From: Oscheius sp. JU75
Taxonomy: Eukaryota > Nematoda > Chromadorea > Rhabditida > Rhabditidae
Direction of reading: 5' to 3'
Assembly: GCA_037178855.1 (NCBI GenBank)
Contig: JASJZC010000006.1
Location: forward strand, 806,001-870,000
DNA length: 64,000 nt
The notes beneath the pieces were generated by a model that had not been told where the DNA came from, searched no databases, and was given only the letters and a program-made list of their open reading frames with translations. Position 1 is the stretch's first letter; every line of letters starts with the position of its first letter. The position numbers and the translations under genes are program-made. Shown here one piece after another: positions 53,260 to 63,798 of the stretch.

Positions 53260-55832
53260 ATGCGGGTGGTTTTACTCATACTCTTTGGCTCACTGGTTTC
53301 TGGCAACATCTTTGGACCATCAGAGGATTCTGGGTATGGAGCGGCTGAAGCTGACATGGGTAAAGGTGGCAAAGGACCATCTTCTGAAGGAGGAGATCAA
53401 CAGAACTACAACTCCGATGTGAGCCACTGTCTCTCTGTTACTCTGTCTCTATTTCTGTTCTTTGTCTTTCTTTCTCTCTGTTTCTCTGTCACTATCTTTT
53501 TGTCTCTCTATCTCTCTGTCTTTCTTTCTCGGTCACTACTCTATTTCAGGGAACCGGTACAATTCCCGGTCAGCCAGTCGAGCCCGCTCCCCCTTCTGGG
53601 TCGGTTGGAACACCTTCTCCGACTCTAGGAGGAGAGTCACCCGAGACTCCTTCTGGTCCAGAAGCATCTCCTCCTCCTACCAGTGAAGGACAAGCCCCTT
53701 CCATGACTGGAGACCAGTCCTCTGAGTCGTCCGGACCAGTTCCTCCACCTAATAATCCTGGATCCTATGTCTCGAAGAACGGAGGATCAGAATCTGCTCC
53801 AAGCTCTGAAGGGTCTGGCCCGTCTCCCAGTTCTTCTGGCTCCAAACCGTACACCTCTGGAGGCTCCAGTTCTTCTGATTCTGGTAGTGAATCTCTTGGA
53901 GGATCGAGCTCCCCTTCTGATATTTCAGGATCAGGTAGTTGTGGTAGTGAAGAGACAGAATCGGACAGTTTCAGAATCGTCCAGCAGCCCGATCAGTGAA
54001 TCCGGCCAGCCTCCAGGCTCCAGCTCTCCCTCTTACATCTCTGGAAATTCCGGTCAATCTCCAGGCTCTGGGTCCGGGTCAGGAAGTGGTAAACCCCAAG
54101 GAGGAGGCGGTTACATCTTTCCTAACACACCATCTCCTGGAGAGTTAGCGGGATCATCTTTTGCTCCTGGAGGAGAGCTCGGTGGCTCGTCTATGCCTCC
54201 CAGTGAGTCGAGCGACTCTACTGAAGCTGCCAGCCTATCCAGTGACTCGACCATGTCTCCAATGGAATCCAGTTCAATGCCTACGATGACCGGGCCCTCA
54301 GAAGCTCCAGAACCTTCTAATCCGAGCGGAGGCGGGTATGCAGCTGGTGGTCAAGGATCTGGATCAGGAGGTAGTCAGCCTGGGAGTTACTCTTCTGGAG
54401 GAAGCAGTGGTTCAGGGTCTGGAAGCTACCAGACCGGTCAAGGAGGGTCTGAAATTGGGTCAAGCATGGCTTCCAGTGAGTCGAGCTCGACCATGCCTTC
54501 AATGGAATCTAGTGGGTCTACTGAAGCTCCCAGTGGATCCAGTGAGTCGACCCTGGGTTCCAATGAGGCAAGCAGTTCTCCAATGGAGTCCAGTGAGTCG
54601 ACTATATCTCCGAGTGAGTCAAGCAGCTCTCAACCCTTGGAATCCGAAGGGTCGTCTTCAAGCTCCCCAGCATCCAATCCCGTTCAAGGAAGCTACCAAG
54701 CCGGAGGAGCTGGATCTGGATCTGGGGCAGGAGGGTACAAGGCCGGTGGTCAAGCCTCGACAGCCGAACCAATCCCTGAAGGAACCGAAGCCCCAGTACC
54801 TGGAGTGACTCTCGAGTCCGGAGGGTCCAGTGAAGCACCTTTGGGAGACGGCTCATCTCCAATGGAAACCAGTGACTCTACTGGATCTCCCAGCGAGTCT
54901 AGTAGCTCGACCATGTCTTCCAGTGAATCCAGTGAGACTCCGATGAATTCAGAGTCTCCCAGCGGGTCGAGCAGCTCTCCAATGGAATCCAGTGGTACTT
55001 CTGAAGCACCTAGTGAGTCCAATGGCTCGACCATGTCCCCGAGTGAGTCAAGCAGTTCCCAACCCATGGGAAGTCCGGAGGAGTCCTCCTCCAATCCACC
55101 AGTTGGAGGATCTGGAAGCTACCAAGCCGGAGGTTCTGTTTCCGGCCCCAGATCTGGTGGCTACGTTATTGGAGGAGGGTCTGGATCCGGATCCGGATCT
55201 GGAGGAGGCTATCAGGTTGGTGGTCAAGCCTCGACAGCTGAACCATCCGGAGGGTCAGGTGAGGCTCCTCTAGGAGGTTCCGAAGGGTCGTCCATGGCTC
55301 CGAGTGGGTCCAGCGAGTCTCCGATGAGTTCAGAGACTCCCAGCGGATCGAGTGAAGCTCCAATGGAAACCAGTGACTCGACTATGTCTCCAGAGGAATC
55401 CAACTCGATGCCAACCATGGCCGAATCGTCTGAGAGTCCCATGACTCCAGTCTCGACAGAGGAACCGTCCGGCTCGACAGAATCCTCTGAACCACAGCCT
55501 CCGGCTCCTGCTCCAGCCGGATCAGGATCTTATGCAGTCAAAGGACAGGATTCGGGGTCTGGAGTGGGCTCAAGCGGTCAAGGAGAGCCCTACAAGGGAT
55601 CAGGATCTGGTTCTGAGCCTGTCCTATCAGGCAAGTGATAGTCAAGAGTTAGAACCAAACAGTTTCAGGTGCTCCCAATAGTGCGACCAGTGGATCAGGA
55701 CAGTCTCCAGTCTCTGGATCAAACACGAAACCATACAAGGCCACAGGCTCCCAGTCTGGTGGAAACCCGGTAAGTCTATCAAGGTGACAGTCACGAGAGA
55801 GTTTTCAGAAGTTCCGAGTCAAGAGAGGATGA
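53260..55832 (+). CDS. Secreted acidic Ser/Gly-rich repeat protein (gene D)
   Basis: Five exons in phase: 53260-53418, 53550-53934, 53975-55630, 55669-55769, 55809-55832; 774 residues. Exon 1 encodes a signal peptide (MRVVLLILFGSLVSG) and the family cassette (SGYGAAEAD...EGGDQQNYNSD), ending at a phase-0 intron as in genes A-C. The body is Ser-dominated with Glu, Gly, Pro and Thr: repeated SSPMESS, STMSPSESSSS, SGSYQAGG and GSGSGSG units, with Tyr only in SYQ/GGY spacers; it is strongly acidic and a likely substrate for Ser phosphorylation or O-glycosylation. A 40-nt intron at 53935-53974 is needed to keep the frame. The intron after 55630 has a GC donor (CAG/gcaagt). The last exon encodes only KFRVKRG. 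AATAAA at 55887-55892. Probably an extracellular matrix or glue component, by composition only. Confidence 0.78.
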
Positions 55833-56014
55833 GTCTGTCACTAATTCAATTACCTTCACATTCATTATTTGTTTAGGATCTCAGATAATAAAGGTTTCGA
55901 TACTTCTGTGAGAGTGGGAGTGACAGTGGTAGTCATGGCTGGCCAAACCGGCCCGCTTCTCTTGATGTACTGTCACTGTCAATCCAAAAGCTTCTTTTTC
56001 CTCATTCTCATTGA

Positions 56015-56203
56015 ATGCACCTCTTCATCTCCTTTCTTCTCTCCTTTCCCACTTCTTCTCTGACCCCAGAGGAAAATGACCGTCTACAGAAAATTTGTGG
56101 ACAATTCAAGCCCAAGGATTCATTGCTGAGATCGATGGCAGAAGACGAAGCCATGGCTTCTGCAGTGGATTTTCTTTCATATCTGACAAACAAACCGTTG
56201 TAG
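56015..56203 (+). CDS. Possible small secreted protein (62 aa)
   Basis: A single frame begins MHLFISFLLSFPTSSLTPEE, a plausible signal peptide, then an amphipathic helical part with one cysteine (LQKICGQFKPKD) and ends LSYLTNKPL. Alternatively, the ccccag at about 56071 is a splice acceptor and only the second part is coding. No family recognised. Confidence 0.4.
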   Translation: MHLFISFLLSFPTSSLTPEENDRLQKICGQFKPKDSLLRSMAEDEAMASAVDFLSYLTNKPL

Positions 56204-56859
56204 GGTGACAGTGGTAGTGGCCAAATCATCTATCGGAACGGAAGAGCTTACCTGGTCGGAGCTTTGAGCTATAGAGCAAATTGCGATTCGGAAATAGAGA
56301 GCGGTAAGCTCCAAGTTCCGTGATGTTGAAAGTAAAATTTTGCAGAGGAAATGATCGTCTTAAGTATTTCCACAGTCTTCTATAATGGTTGGATCTGAGC
56401 TGTCAGCGGTGTCTGTTTCAATGGACAGTTGTTAGAGGAAGAAGGGCAAGCTCCATAGTCTACATTTGGTTCAGTTCTCATAAGTAATAAACCAATGGTC
56501 TCTCTATCTCTCTGTCTCTCTTCTGGTAGTCAAGAATCTGTCTCTCTCCCTATCCAGTCACTCACTCTCTCAGCTGACTGCATATACATCCTCACAGACT
56601 CCGCCTCTCCAGCGGACTAATTGGCGCCTGAATTTCGAAGCAGGGTCTCTCCTTCTCTGCTACATGTTGTCCTACTCTCGGTCCGTCAAATAAAATTGCC
56701 CACTTGACGTGCCCATCTCTGACTTTTCATCAAAGGAGAGAGAGACACACACATATCGATCCCGTACCTCGTTACGTAATTTAGTTCCTGCTCCTTATCC
56801 CAGACGTTCTCTCAGGAGAGTAGTTAGCTGATATATTACACTTTCAGATCCGGGTGTCC
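56204..56859. other. Spacer before the receptor gene
   Basis: Contains CTGTCTCT-type simple sequence (around 56500-56560) and AATAAA-like sites near 56488 and 56690. An actttcag acceptor at 56847, just before the receptor ATG, may be a trans-splice site. No gene supported. Confidence 0.5.
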
Positions 56860-59800
56860 ATGCAGATGCTGTTCATTCTGATCCACAATCTTCTTCAGTG
56901 CGCTGTCACGCAGCAGGTCATTAATCAGGGGGAGAAGCCAAGATCCGTGTCGGCATTTGACTTTGACACGAAGGGACAGTATTATGGACAGGAGGAGACG
57001 ACTACCAGGTACCGGTCTCTTTGTCTCTGTTATCCAGACTCTTCAGAGAACCTTCTCGCCCTATACCTACTCTTACCACCTCCCATCCAAGAGTAACACC
57101 TACCATAGAAGAGAGAACAGTTCTCAGTGTCTTAGATCCAAAGAATGAGACTGAACAAAAACCGACGAATCCCACTAAGTAACTTTCCAAGCCCCACGAC
57201 TCTTATCCAGACCCAGGTTTTACAGAACCCCCGAGCAGCCACCTTTCGGGCCTGCTGGACAGATGAATATCGATGTTGAGCTTTTGGAAAAGGCTCTAGA
57301 GATCCGTAATTCTCTTTACTTTTATCACCTACTGTCAACTTCCAGGAAAATCAGCTGACAAGACAGAAGAAGCCCTGTATCGTAGCCTACTTGACCCTGT
57401 CCGATATGAGAAGGACGTTCGTCCCACGACACATCATTCCCTCCCGACGAATGTCACATTCGGCTTTCTTCTCAATCAAATTGTCGAAATGGTGAGTTAT
57501 TTGTTTTCGAATCTGACTCTCTGGAGAGTCTAAACGAAGAGGAACAGACAGGTTTTGAATATAGAGAGACAGTGAGAGTGAGAGTGACTTCTTCTTTCAG
57601 GACGAGCGAAATCAAGTCCTGACCACCAGAAGTTGGCTGAACATCAACTGGATGGATCAGAGGCTGACATGGAACCATACTGAATGGTCTGGTATCAAGA
57701 CCATCTACGTACCCTATCAGAAACTTTGGAAACCTGATATTATACTGGTCAACAAGTAAGCATCTGTCTGTTTTTGTTCAAGAGTGGGTGCCTAAAAATG
57801 TCCGCCTGGGAATTGAATCAGCAATTTGGTGATTCTTTTGCGTGCACACACCTATTTGCATAAAATGGCTGGGGATTCTCGAGTGGAAAAAAGGAGTGTT
57901 CGATGGGAAAGAGACAGAGAGAATGAATGAAAAGGAACTTCCTTAAAAAAAGAATCCATTTGAAGTAGACTATCACGTTAAGAGAGTAGACGCTTGTTTA
58001 AATTAATTGCTCTTAAGCATTGCTGTAGTTTTGTTCAAGAAAAGTTGCAAAATAAACGGATTTGTAAATAATTTTGACCATTATTGACAGAAGATCTAGT
58101 ATTTACACTTTGGACGAAGACAGAGAGACAGAGACAGAGAGAAGAAGTTAGAGAAATAGAGACGCAGAGATAGAGATTTAGAAAGTCAGAGACAAAGAGA
58201 CAGCGAGACAGAAACAGAGAGACAGAAGGGCTGGGGCAGAGTACATGTACCTTTCAGTGCCATCCGCGAATATCATGCCTCTCTTGTCTCTACCGATATC
58301 ATGGCTTCATCTGACGGCAATGTAACGTGGCTTTTTTCTGCCCTCTTCAAGAGTTCCTGTCCCATAAGAGTCCGGTACTATCCTTTCGACGATCAGGTAC
58401 TGTCATCTACTGACTTGTGCACAGAACTCTAGCAATGCGACCTGAAGTTTGCCTCCTGGTCTCACGACGTCGAAGAGCTGGATCTTGGACTTAATACGGA
58501 CAAGGGGGACCTGTCCAGTTACATGAACAACAGTGAATTCGACCTCATGGATATGATTGCAATCAGAGAAGTGGTGGCTTTTCCGTCAAGTAGACAAGCT
58601 GACTGGCCGACAATTGTGATCAGGATCAATATGAGGAGGAGACCGCTATTCTACATTTTCAATCATGTGGGTTGGAGTGAGAGGGAAAGCACAGCTACAG
58701 TACAGGGCACCCAGTTGTCTTATCCAAAACACCATTTTTCGACCCAGCCGTGTTCTGCAAAGTTGTTGTTCTGCTAAACGGAAGCTCCCAAGACCCTGTT
58801 CGTACAGAGAGAGTCAGACAGAGTGACGAGAACAGTAGGAGAGACAGTTACTCTTATCTTCTAGATCATCCCCTGTGTTTTGATCTCCTCCATGGCCGTT
58901 CTCGGCTTCCTGATGCCCCCGGAAACCGGCGAGAAGATCAACATGATCATCACAACCCTTCTCTCGATGGGTGTTTACCTCCAATCCATCAATGAGTCCA
59001 TACCTCCGACATCCGAAGCAGTACCCCTGATTGGTAGGCTCAGTACTACTGCACTCTAACTTTGTCTTTTTTTTGTCTCTAGGAATGTACTACGTCGCCT
59101 CCCTGTTCATGGTCTGTCTGGCGACGTGTGTCAATGTGATTACCCTGAATATGCATCGCAACGGGGCGGCCAATCAGGGCCGGCATGTACCGCCCTGGAT
59201 GGAGAAATACGTCTTGGGTTATTTGGCAACGTTGATGAGGATACAGATCAGAGAACCAGATAGTATTGCACTGTTGAAGACTCATCAGGTGGGCACTGTC
59301 TCTTTGCCTCTCTATCTCCCTGACTCTTTGTCTCTCTGTCTCTCTGCCTTACCTTGACCTACCCAATTCAGAGCAAGCAGTCTACAATTCGAAGAAGTTC
59401 CATCCTCCGAGACCTGAAAAAAATCAAAAACATGGAGAATCAGAAGGGAGACTCGGCCAAGAACAAGAACAGTGTCTGCGAGTGTATAATAACTCCACCG
59501 GTCAGTTTCCCAGAGACATAGAGAACCAGATTCAGATGGATCCCCCGGTGGACAACCTTATCTCGCCGCAGCATCAGAACGGAAATTTGAGGACAGGAGA
59601 GAGCAGCTTCTTGGGCATCAATGTCAGCGAACAGATAATGTCCAGAATGACCACTGCGAATCCTGCCATGCTGTCAGAGTTTGAGAACAGGTTCCGGAGG
59701 ATTCTGAAAAGGATATACCGGACACTTCAGCAGCATGAGATTAGAGAGGAGGTGAGTATCTCTCTGTTTCTTGACTCATCCCCATACTCTTCCCGATTCT

Positions 59801-59966
59801 GGACGAGCGAGCACGGATCCAATGGCAATGGCAGCAACTAGCTTCAGTAGTTGACCGTCTCCTACTGGTCATGTTCTCTCTTGCCACTCTCTTCACCATC
59901 TCCTTCTTCCTGGTCCTCCCTGTCGGCTTCTCCACCGACAGTTCCGTCTTGTTCTCCTCATTTTGA
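56860..59966 (+). CDS. Nicotinic-type (cation-selective) Cys-loop receptor subunit, non-alpha
   Basis: Twelve exons in phase (56860-57008, 57038-57178, 57226-57305, 57346-57491, 57601-57755, 58258-58396, 58433-58666, 58865-59033, 59083-59288, 59372-59481, 59514-59751, 59808-59966), 641 residues. Order: signal peptide; an extra Thr/Pro-rich stretch before the usual domain; YEKDVRP; MDERNQVL; a Cys-loop C-x13-C (CPIRVRYYPFDDQQC); M1 (IIPCVLISSMAVLGFL, PPETGEK); M2 (MIITTLLSMGVYLQSI, ESIPPTSEAVPLIG); M3; a cytoplasmic loop with polybasic start; an amphipathic helix; and M4 (VDRLLLVMFSLATLF). The GEK intermediate ring fits a cation channel. Loop C lacks the vicinal Cys pair, hence a non-alpha subunit. 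Intron 10 is only 32 nt and the last acceptor is an unusual gacgag. Acts at the plasma membrane in a pentamer. Confidence 0.88.
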
Positions 59967-60248
59967 AGTGCCTTGTCGTGTAATGAACTTACTACCACCT
60001 ATAACTCGTAATTGAATCGAAGGGACACAGTTCTGTTCAAGTTAGTCACTGTTGCGATATTGACTTCCATTTGACAGACTCTCGTAGTGGTACAACAAGG
60101 GGACAGAGAGACAATCTAGAGAGGAAGAGACCCGCTGTCTCTCTGTATGAGCTAGTGTTCCACTGTCCTGTCTCTCTGTACTTTCCCACGTTTTCCTCTC
60201 CCTTGCCAATAAAAGCTCTCCTTCCCAGTCTAATCTGATCCAGTCAAC

Positions 60249-60493
60249 ATGCGTCCTGTTGAACAGTCCCAAATCGTTTCGTCTCTAAAGATCCTCAGGT
60301 CCTGCTCTTCGTGTCACTCTCCATCGCTGGGAAGATTTGCACTAAAGACAACCACTGCTTCCGGGGCCGTCACCATCATCCCCAAGTCTGCAGAGGTGCA
60401 TTTTGTATAGAAGTGAATCCCAAACGAGAGGCCTTGAGCAGTGGAACCCTGGTCAAGAAAAAGCACATCTGCCTTGGTGGTGTTCGGAAATAG
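60249..60493 (+). CDS. Small secreted cysteine-rich peptide with a 9-nt first coding exon
   Basis: Exon 1 is only ATGCGTCCT (60249-60257); a 41-nt intron (60258-60298) ends ctcag; exon 2 is 60299-60493. Joined in phase 0 they give MRPVLLFVSLSIAGKIC, a good signal peptide, then C-x5-C, a His-rich stretch (RGRHHHPQ), VCRGAFC and a later HICLGG: six cysteines in about 66 residues. Without the intron the frame is lost, which supports the model. A caataaaagctc box lies about 30-45 bases upstream. No family recognised; not called a toxin. Confidence 0.6.
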
Positions 60494-60746
60494 GGCACCG
60501 TATTTTGATACGATAGGCTGCCGATAGATGCTTTTGTTGGGCAAATAAACATGTTCATGGGATCTTGAACAGACTCAACATTGAAAGAAGTGGTTAGACC
60601 CTCCTCCACCAGGATCAGAGGAACAAGTCAGGGATTCGAAAACGCTAGAGCAGGAACATTGGAGGAGCGATTTTTCATGTTACCACAATTACCAGAGATC
60701 TTTCAAAAGACTTTCCAAGAAATCACTTTCCTTTGGAAAAACTATG

Positions 60747-60800
60747 TCTTGCCAGAAACTATTTTCTACAAAGTCTTGTCGAGAATAGTTTCTGGCAAGA
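60747..60800. repeat. Perfect 17-bp hairpin in arm 1
   Basis: TCTTGCCAGAAACTATT at 60747-60763 is matched by its exact inverse complement AATAGTTTCTGGCAAGA at 60784-60800, with a 20-base loop. Arm 2 has only a degenerate counterpart. Confidence 0.85.
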
Positions 60801-61033
60801 CTCAACAAGAGAACGCTTCCAGCCAGAATCCATATGGTACCTTGCTGCTCGTCATGGAAGTCTGCTTCCTCTTCTCCTCTATCTAGGTCACGTAGCTTAT
60901 TTATTCACGTAATTTATCCAAACGAAAGTTCTTTTCTCCAAACAACTTTTCCCCAAACTTCTTCAAGGATCCAAACCTCTGATGAAGCGACTTCAAATTG
61001 AGATTTGACTATGAATAGACTAAAACGAGAATA

Positions 61034-61527
61034 ATGCGTCAAGAAGTGACCAATCAACACTCCGCTCGTAAATGGAAAGCTGGAACTGTCGCTTCAGCTG
61101 TCAGGTTAGTGACTGTCTCTGTCTATCTGTCTCTCTATCTTTTTGTCTCTCTGTCTTTCGACAAAAATGATGCTCAAATAATCTCTCTGTCAAAACAATG
61201 TCAGCCTTTACAAACTCTGTTTTCAGAGTCTGCAAAGCTGCTCAAGAATACAAAAAACGAACAAGCCGTATATTCCAAAAACAAGGTCTAGATGGGTCAC
61301 GCTTTTTCACAATCTCAGACCCCAGATCATCCGTTTCAAGACACGGAGGTTTGGATAGACTACTTGAACAAATAAGCATCGTGACGTGGGTAGAGGAGAA
61401 GAGGACTACCAGGACGAGCAGAGATGTACCAAATGGACTCTGGCTGGAAGCGTTTGCTTGTCAAGTCTTGTCAGAAAGTAATTTGACAAGTCTTTGTAGA
61501 GAAAGTCTTTCTTGGACAGTCTTTTGA
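61034..61527 (+). CDS. Orphan basic protein inside the inverted-repeat element
   Basis: Exon 1 61034-61104 (MRQEVTNQHSARKWKAGTV and on) splices at AG/gttagt to an exon starting about 61228 after ttttcag (RVCKAAQEYKKRTSRIFQ), and the frame continues to a stop at 61527, inside the right arm of the inverted repeat. The product is about 123 residues, Lys/Arg-rich, without signal peptide. The helical basic stretch could bind nucleic acid, but no transposase or other domain is recognised. Confidence 0.4.
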
Positions 61528-61582
61528 GAGAACTCTGGTAGTTGTGGTAACATGAACAATCGCTTTTTCAATGTTCCTGCTC

Positions 61583-62231
61583 AAACCTAAGCCTTGAAAC
61601 TCTCTCCATTTCAATTGAGCTGGCTCCTATCGAAAGGCTTTCTTCAAAAGAGTAATCCCCGACTGGAAGTTTTCCCGATAATTACCAATAAGACTGGTTA
61701 CTTAGGAGTCGAGGCAAAAACGAGGCCAATCATCGCCGGAAGGGGCTCACACTTCCCTCTAAAAGCCAAAGCACAGATCTACACCACTCTAGTCATCACA
61801 AGGTTATAGTTGTCCCCAATCGGTTGAAGCTAACGCCGATAAATTGTATTAGACAGGAGAATGCATTACCTTTACTTCCAATGTCTTTCACTGGATACTT
61901 CTTTCCCGAAAGGTTTTAAATTCAATCTTGGTCTCTAATGAGTTCCCACCCCGTCTCCCAAACTTCAATAGAGCGCTCTTAGCTATTTATAGGGATCATA
62001 GGCTAGAAGATATTTCTCCTTAGGATCATGCATTTTCTACTGCTTAACTTCTAGTACAGAGACAGAGAGATAGAGAAACAGGTGGGAAATCCGAGTACGC
62101 GCTTTGTTCCCCATTTCCAGTAAAGTGTCAAGAGACTAATTTAATAGTCTTGTTGTCTTCCGATGTCTTTGCAGCTCACAGCTGTCTTATAATTTTCTCT
62201 GCTATGAATAATAAATATTTTCCTTGCAGAA
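61583..62231. other. Spacer before the GPCR gene
   Basis: No supported gene; the open frame near 61594-61809 shows no recognisable feature. A ttgcag acceptor just before 62232 may be a trans-splice site for the GPCR. Confidence 0.5.
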
Positions 62232-63334
62232 ATGGACACCAACTCCTTGAGGGAACCCACAAACTTGACTCTGATTGCAACTCTTCCTGAACTGGTAGTC
62301 AACCATACTCTGAACTGCTGCTTCGGAATCGTTTTCGGATTTTTCAACATCCCGTTGTGCATAGTTCTCATGAGCTCAAAAGTATTCCGGCAACGCTACT
62401 TCGTCCTAATATTTCTGTGCCTGGCAGATTCCACTAACTGTCTAGCTATTTCACTTATGGGATTGAACCGTGTCCTTATGTACTCTGAAGTCATAGAGAC
62501 CATGAGTCTACCAGTCAGAAATTCTTGGGATTGTGCCATGGAACCGTGGATTTGGTTCAAAGGAATAGGAGATCTTTGGCCTCCAACGGTACAGGTGGGT
62601 ACTGTCTCTATCTCTCTGTCTTTTGTCTCTCTGTCTCTCGCATCTTTCGCTTCCAGATTCTCATAGGAGTCGAACGCTGTCTAGCCGTGTTCTCACCCTG
62701 GTTCTACAGCCACATCGAGGGTACTCCCCTGAGGTTGTTCCATACTCTCTCGTAGTAACCCAAGTTCAGAATCCTAATGATGGCCTTTTCTATCCTCTAC
62801 GTAGCCGGTGTCATTGCCTACGGATTCATTCAGTCGTGGAGCAATCGGGACCTCAAGGTCGCGTACTACTGTGGCAGAAAGGCTGCCTTCTCTAATGAGT
62901 ACGGTAGATACATCTACTTTTCAAACATCTTCTGCTATACTTTTGGTTGCATCGTTTGTCTGTGTGCCTATATCAAGTGCCGGAAGCTGAAGGAGATCCA
63001 GTCAGCCAATCAGAACAGAGTTCGATACACTCTGGTCATTTCCGTCATTTCTACACTCCTGGTGTCTATCCCAAATGCTATATCTCTTCTGAAGGCATGG
63101 ATACCGGTAAGGGGCACCAAATTTCCAAATAACCTTCTTCAGATCGCCGATGTTATTGCCAAACCGAGCGTCTATGCCTCTAGTGTCAATTCAGGCCTAA
63201 ACTTCTTCGTCTATCTGGCTCTGAACCAAGAATTCCACGATAGATTTTGTGTGCTTTTCGGTATCAGAAGACAGTCTAATTCAGTGGCAATCATGGAGTA
63301 TACTTTCACCCGAACTAGATCCCATCATTCATAA
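62232..63334 (+). CDS. Rhodopsin-class GPCR, FMRFamide-receptor-like
   Basis: Exons 62232-62594, 62657-62733, 62770-63106 and 63143-63334, in phase, 322 residues. Seven hydrophobic spans: TM1 (CCFGIVFGFFNIPLCIVLM), TM2 (VLIFLCLADSTNCLAI), TM3 ending GVERCLAVFSPW (an ERC variant of the E/DRY motif), TM4 (ILMMAFSILYVAGVIAYGF), TM5 (YIYFSNIFCYTFGCIVCL), TM6 (TLVISVISTLLVSIPNAI) and TM7 NSGLNFFVYLALNQEF, the NFxxY form of NPxxY common in nematode peptide receptors. N-glycosylation sites (NLT, NHT) lie in the short N-terminus. Extracellular Cys near TM3 and in loop 2 (YYCGRKA) may form the usual disulphide. The ligand is unknown. Intron 3 (36 nt) is a readable multiple of three. AATAAA near 63347. 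Confidence 0.82.
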
Positions 63335-63364
63335 AGCTGTCTCGTGAATAAAATCTGAGACCCC

Positions 63365-63399
<35 letters not shown>

Positions 63400-63630
63400 T
63401 CTGTGTCACCATCCCTGTATCTTATCTTTCTGTCTCTCTGTTAGATTGCAAACGTCAGTATTCCTAAAGTTGAAATACCACATACTCTGTCAATAAAGAT
63501 CGAAAGTACTTTGTTTTGAAATTTCGTTAGCGAAAGAGCAACAATTCTAGGGAGTCAATTAAGTTCAAAAAAGCCTCGACACTTTACAAGGTAACTGATT
63601 GCTGCTTTCAAATCTAGTAGTCTACTCCAG
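63335..63630 (+). repeat. CT microsatellite and a segment shared with the ankyrin locus
   Basis: A (CT)n run of about 28 bases lies at 63367-63396. The part from about 63510 to 63650 resembles 12610-12725 (ttttgttttgaa, gcctcgac, aactgattgct, agtagtctactccag, agatctcttctt), so it is a dispersed or duplicated segment. Confidence 0.65.
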
Positions 63631-63798
63631 AATAGATCTCTTCTTCTGGTGCTGCTCCTTCTCCACATTGCTGCAGCCCTAGAAATCGATACGCTCAAAG
63701 AGATGCCCTCCTGGACAGACGCTCTCTCTTCCGGCTGGAGCAGCTTCAAGAGCTGGCTTCGTCCCTCGGACGACATAGACTGGCACTGCGGCAGCTAG
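63631..63798 (+). CDS. Candidate small secreted Trp-rich peptide, start missing
   Basis: After an acceptor (tactccag) the frame reads NRSLLLVLLLLHIAAALEID, a strong signal-peptide core, followed by a short mature part rich in Trp (PSWTDALSSGWSSFKSWLRP) ending DWHCGS and a stop at 63798. AATAAA lies 86 bases on. No in-frame ATG exists at the front; a related sequence at 12711 reads ATG AGA TCT CTT at the same place, where this copy reads AAT AGA TCT CTT. Either a remote first exon supplies the start or the start is lost. No family known. Confidence 0.4.
   Translation, partial: NRSLLLVLLLLHIAAALEIDTLKEMPSWTDALSSGWSSFKSWLRPSDDIDWHCGS

Larger units (their letters stand above)
60648..61582. mobile_element. 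Inverted-repeat element with internal two-exon reading frame
   Basis: Arm 1 (60648-60840) and arm 2 (61426-61582) are inverse complements along most of their length, for example gagcaggaacattg against caatgttcctgctc, catgttaccacaa against ttgtggtaacatg, and aacgcttccagccaga against tctggctggaagcgtt. The arms are diverged, and arm 1 has a 35-40 base insertion plus a perfect 17-bp hairpin. About 585 bp lie between the arms. The outline fits a DNA transposon or fold-back element; no target-site duplication was confirmed. Confidence 0.6.

Noticed and set aside
54317-55442. Antisense and alternate frames through gene D
   Set aside because: They arise from the repetitive Ser codons and have no leader or splice structure.
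60581-60886. 101-codon plus-strand frame in the inverted-repeat arm
   Set aside because: It covers the hairpin and has no counterpart in the other arm; probably chance.
61594-61809. 71-codon frame upstream of the GPCR
   Set aside because: No signal peptide, motif or splice context beyond a weak hydrophobic start.
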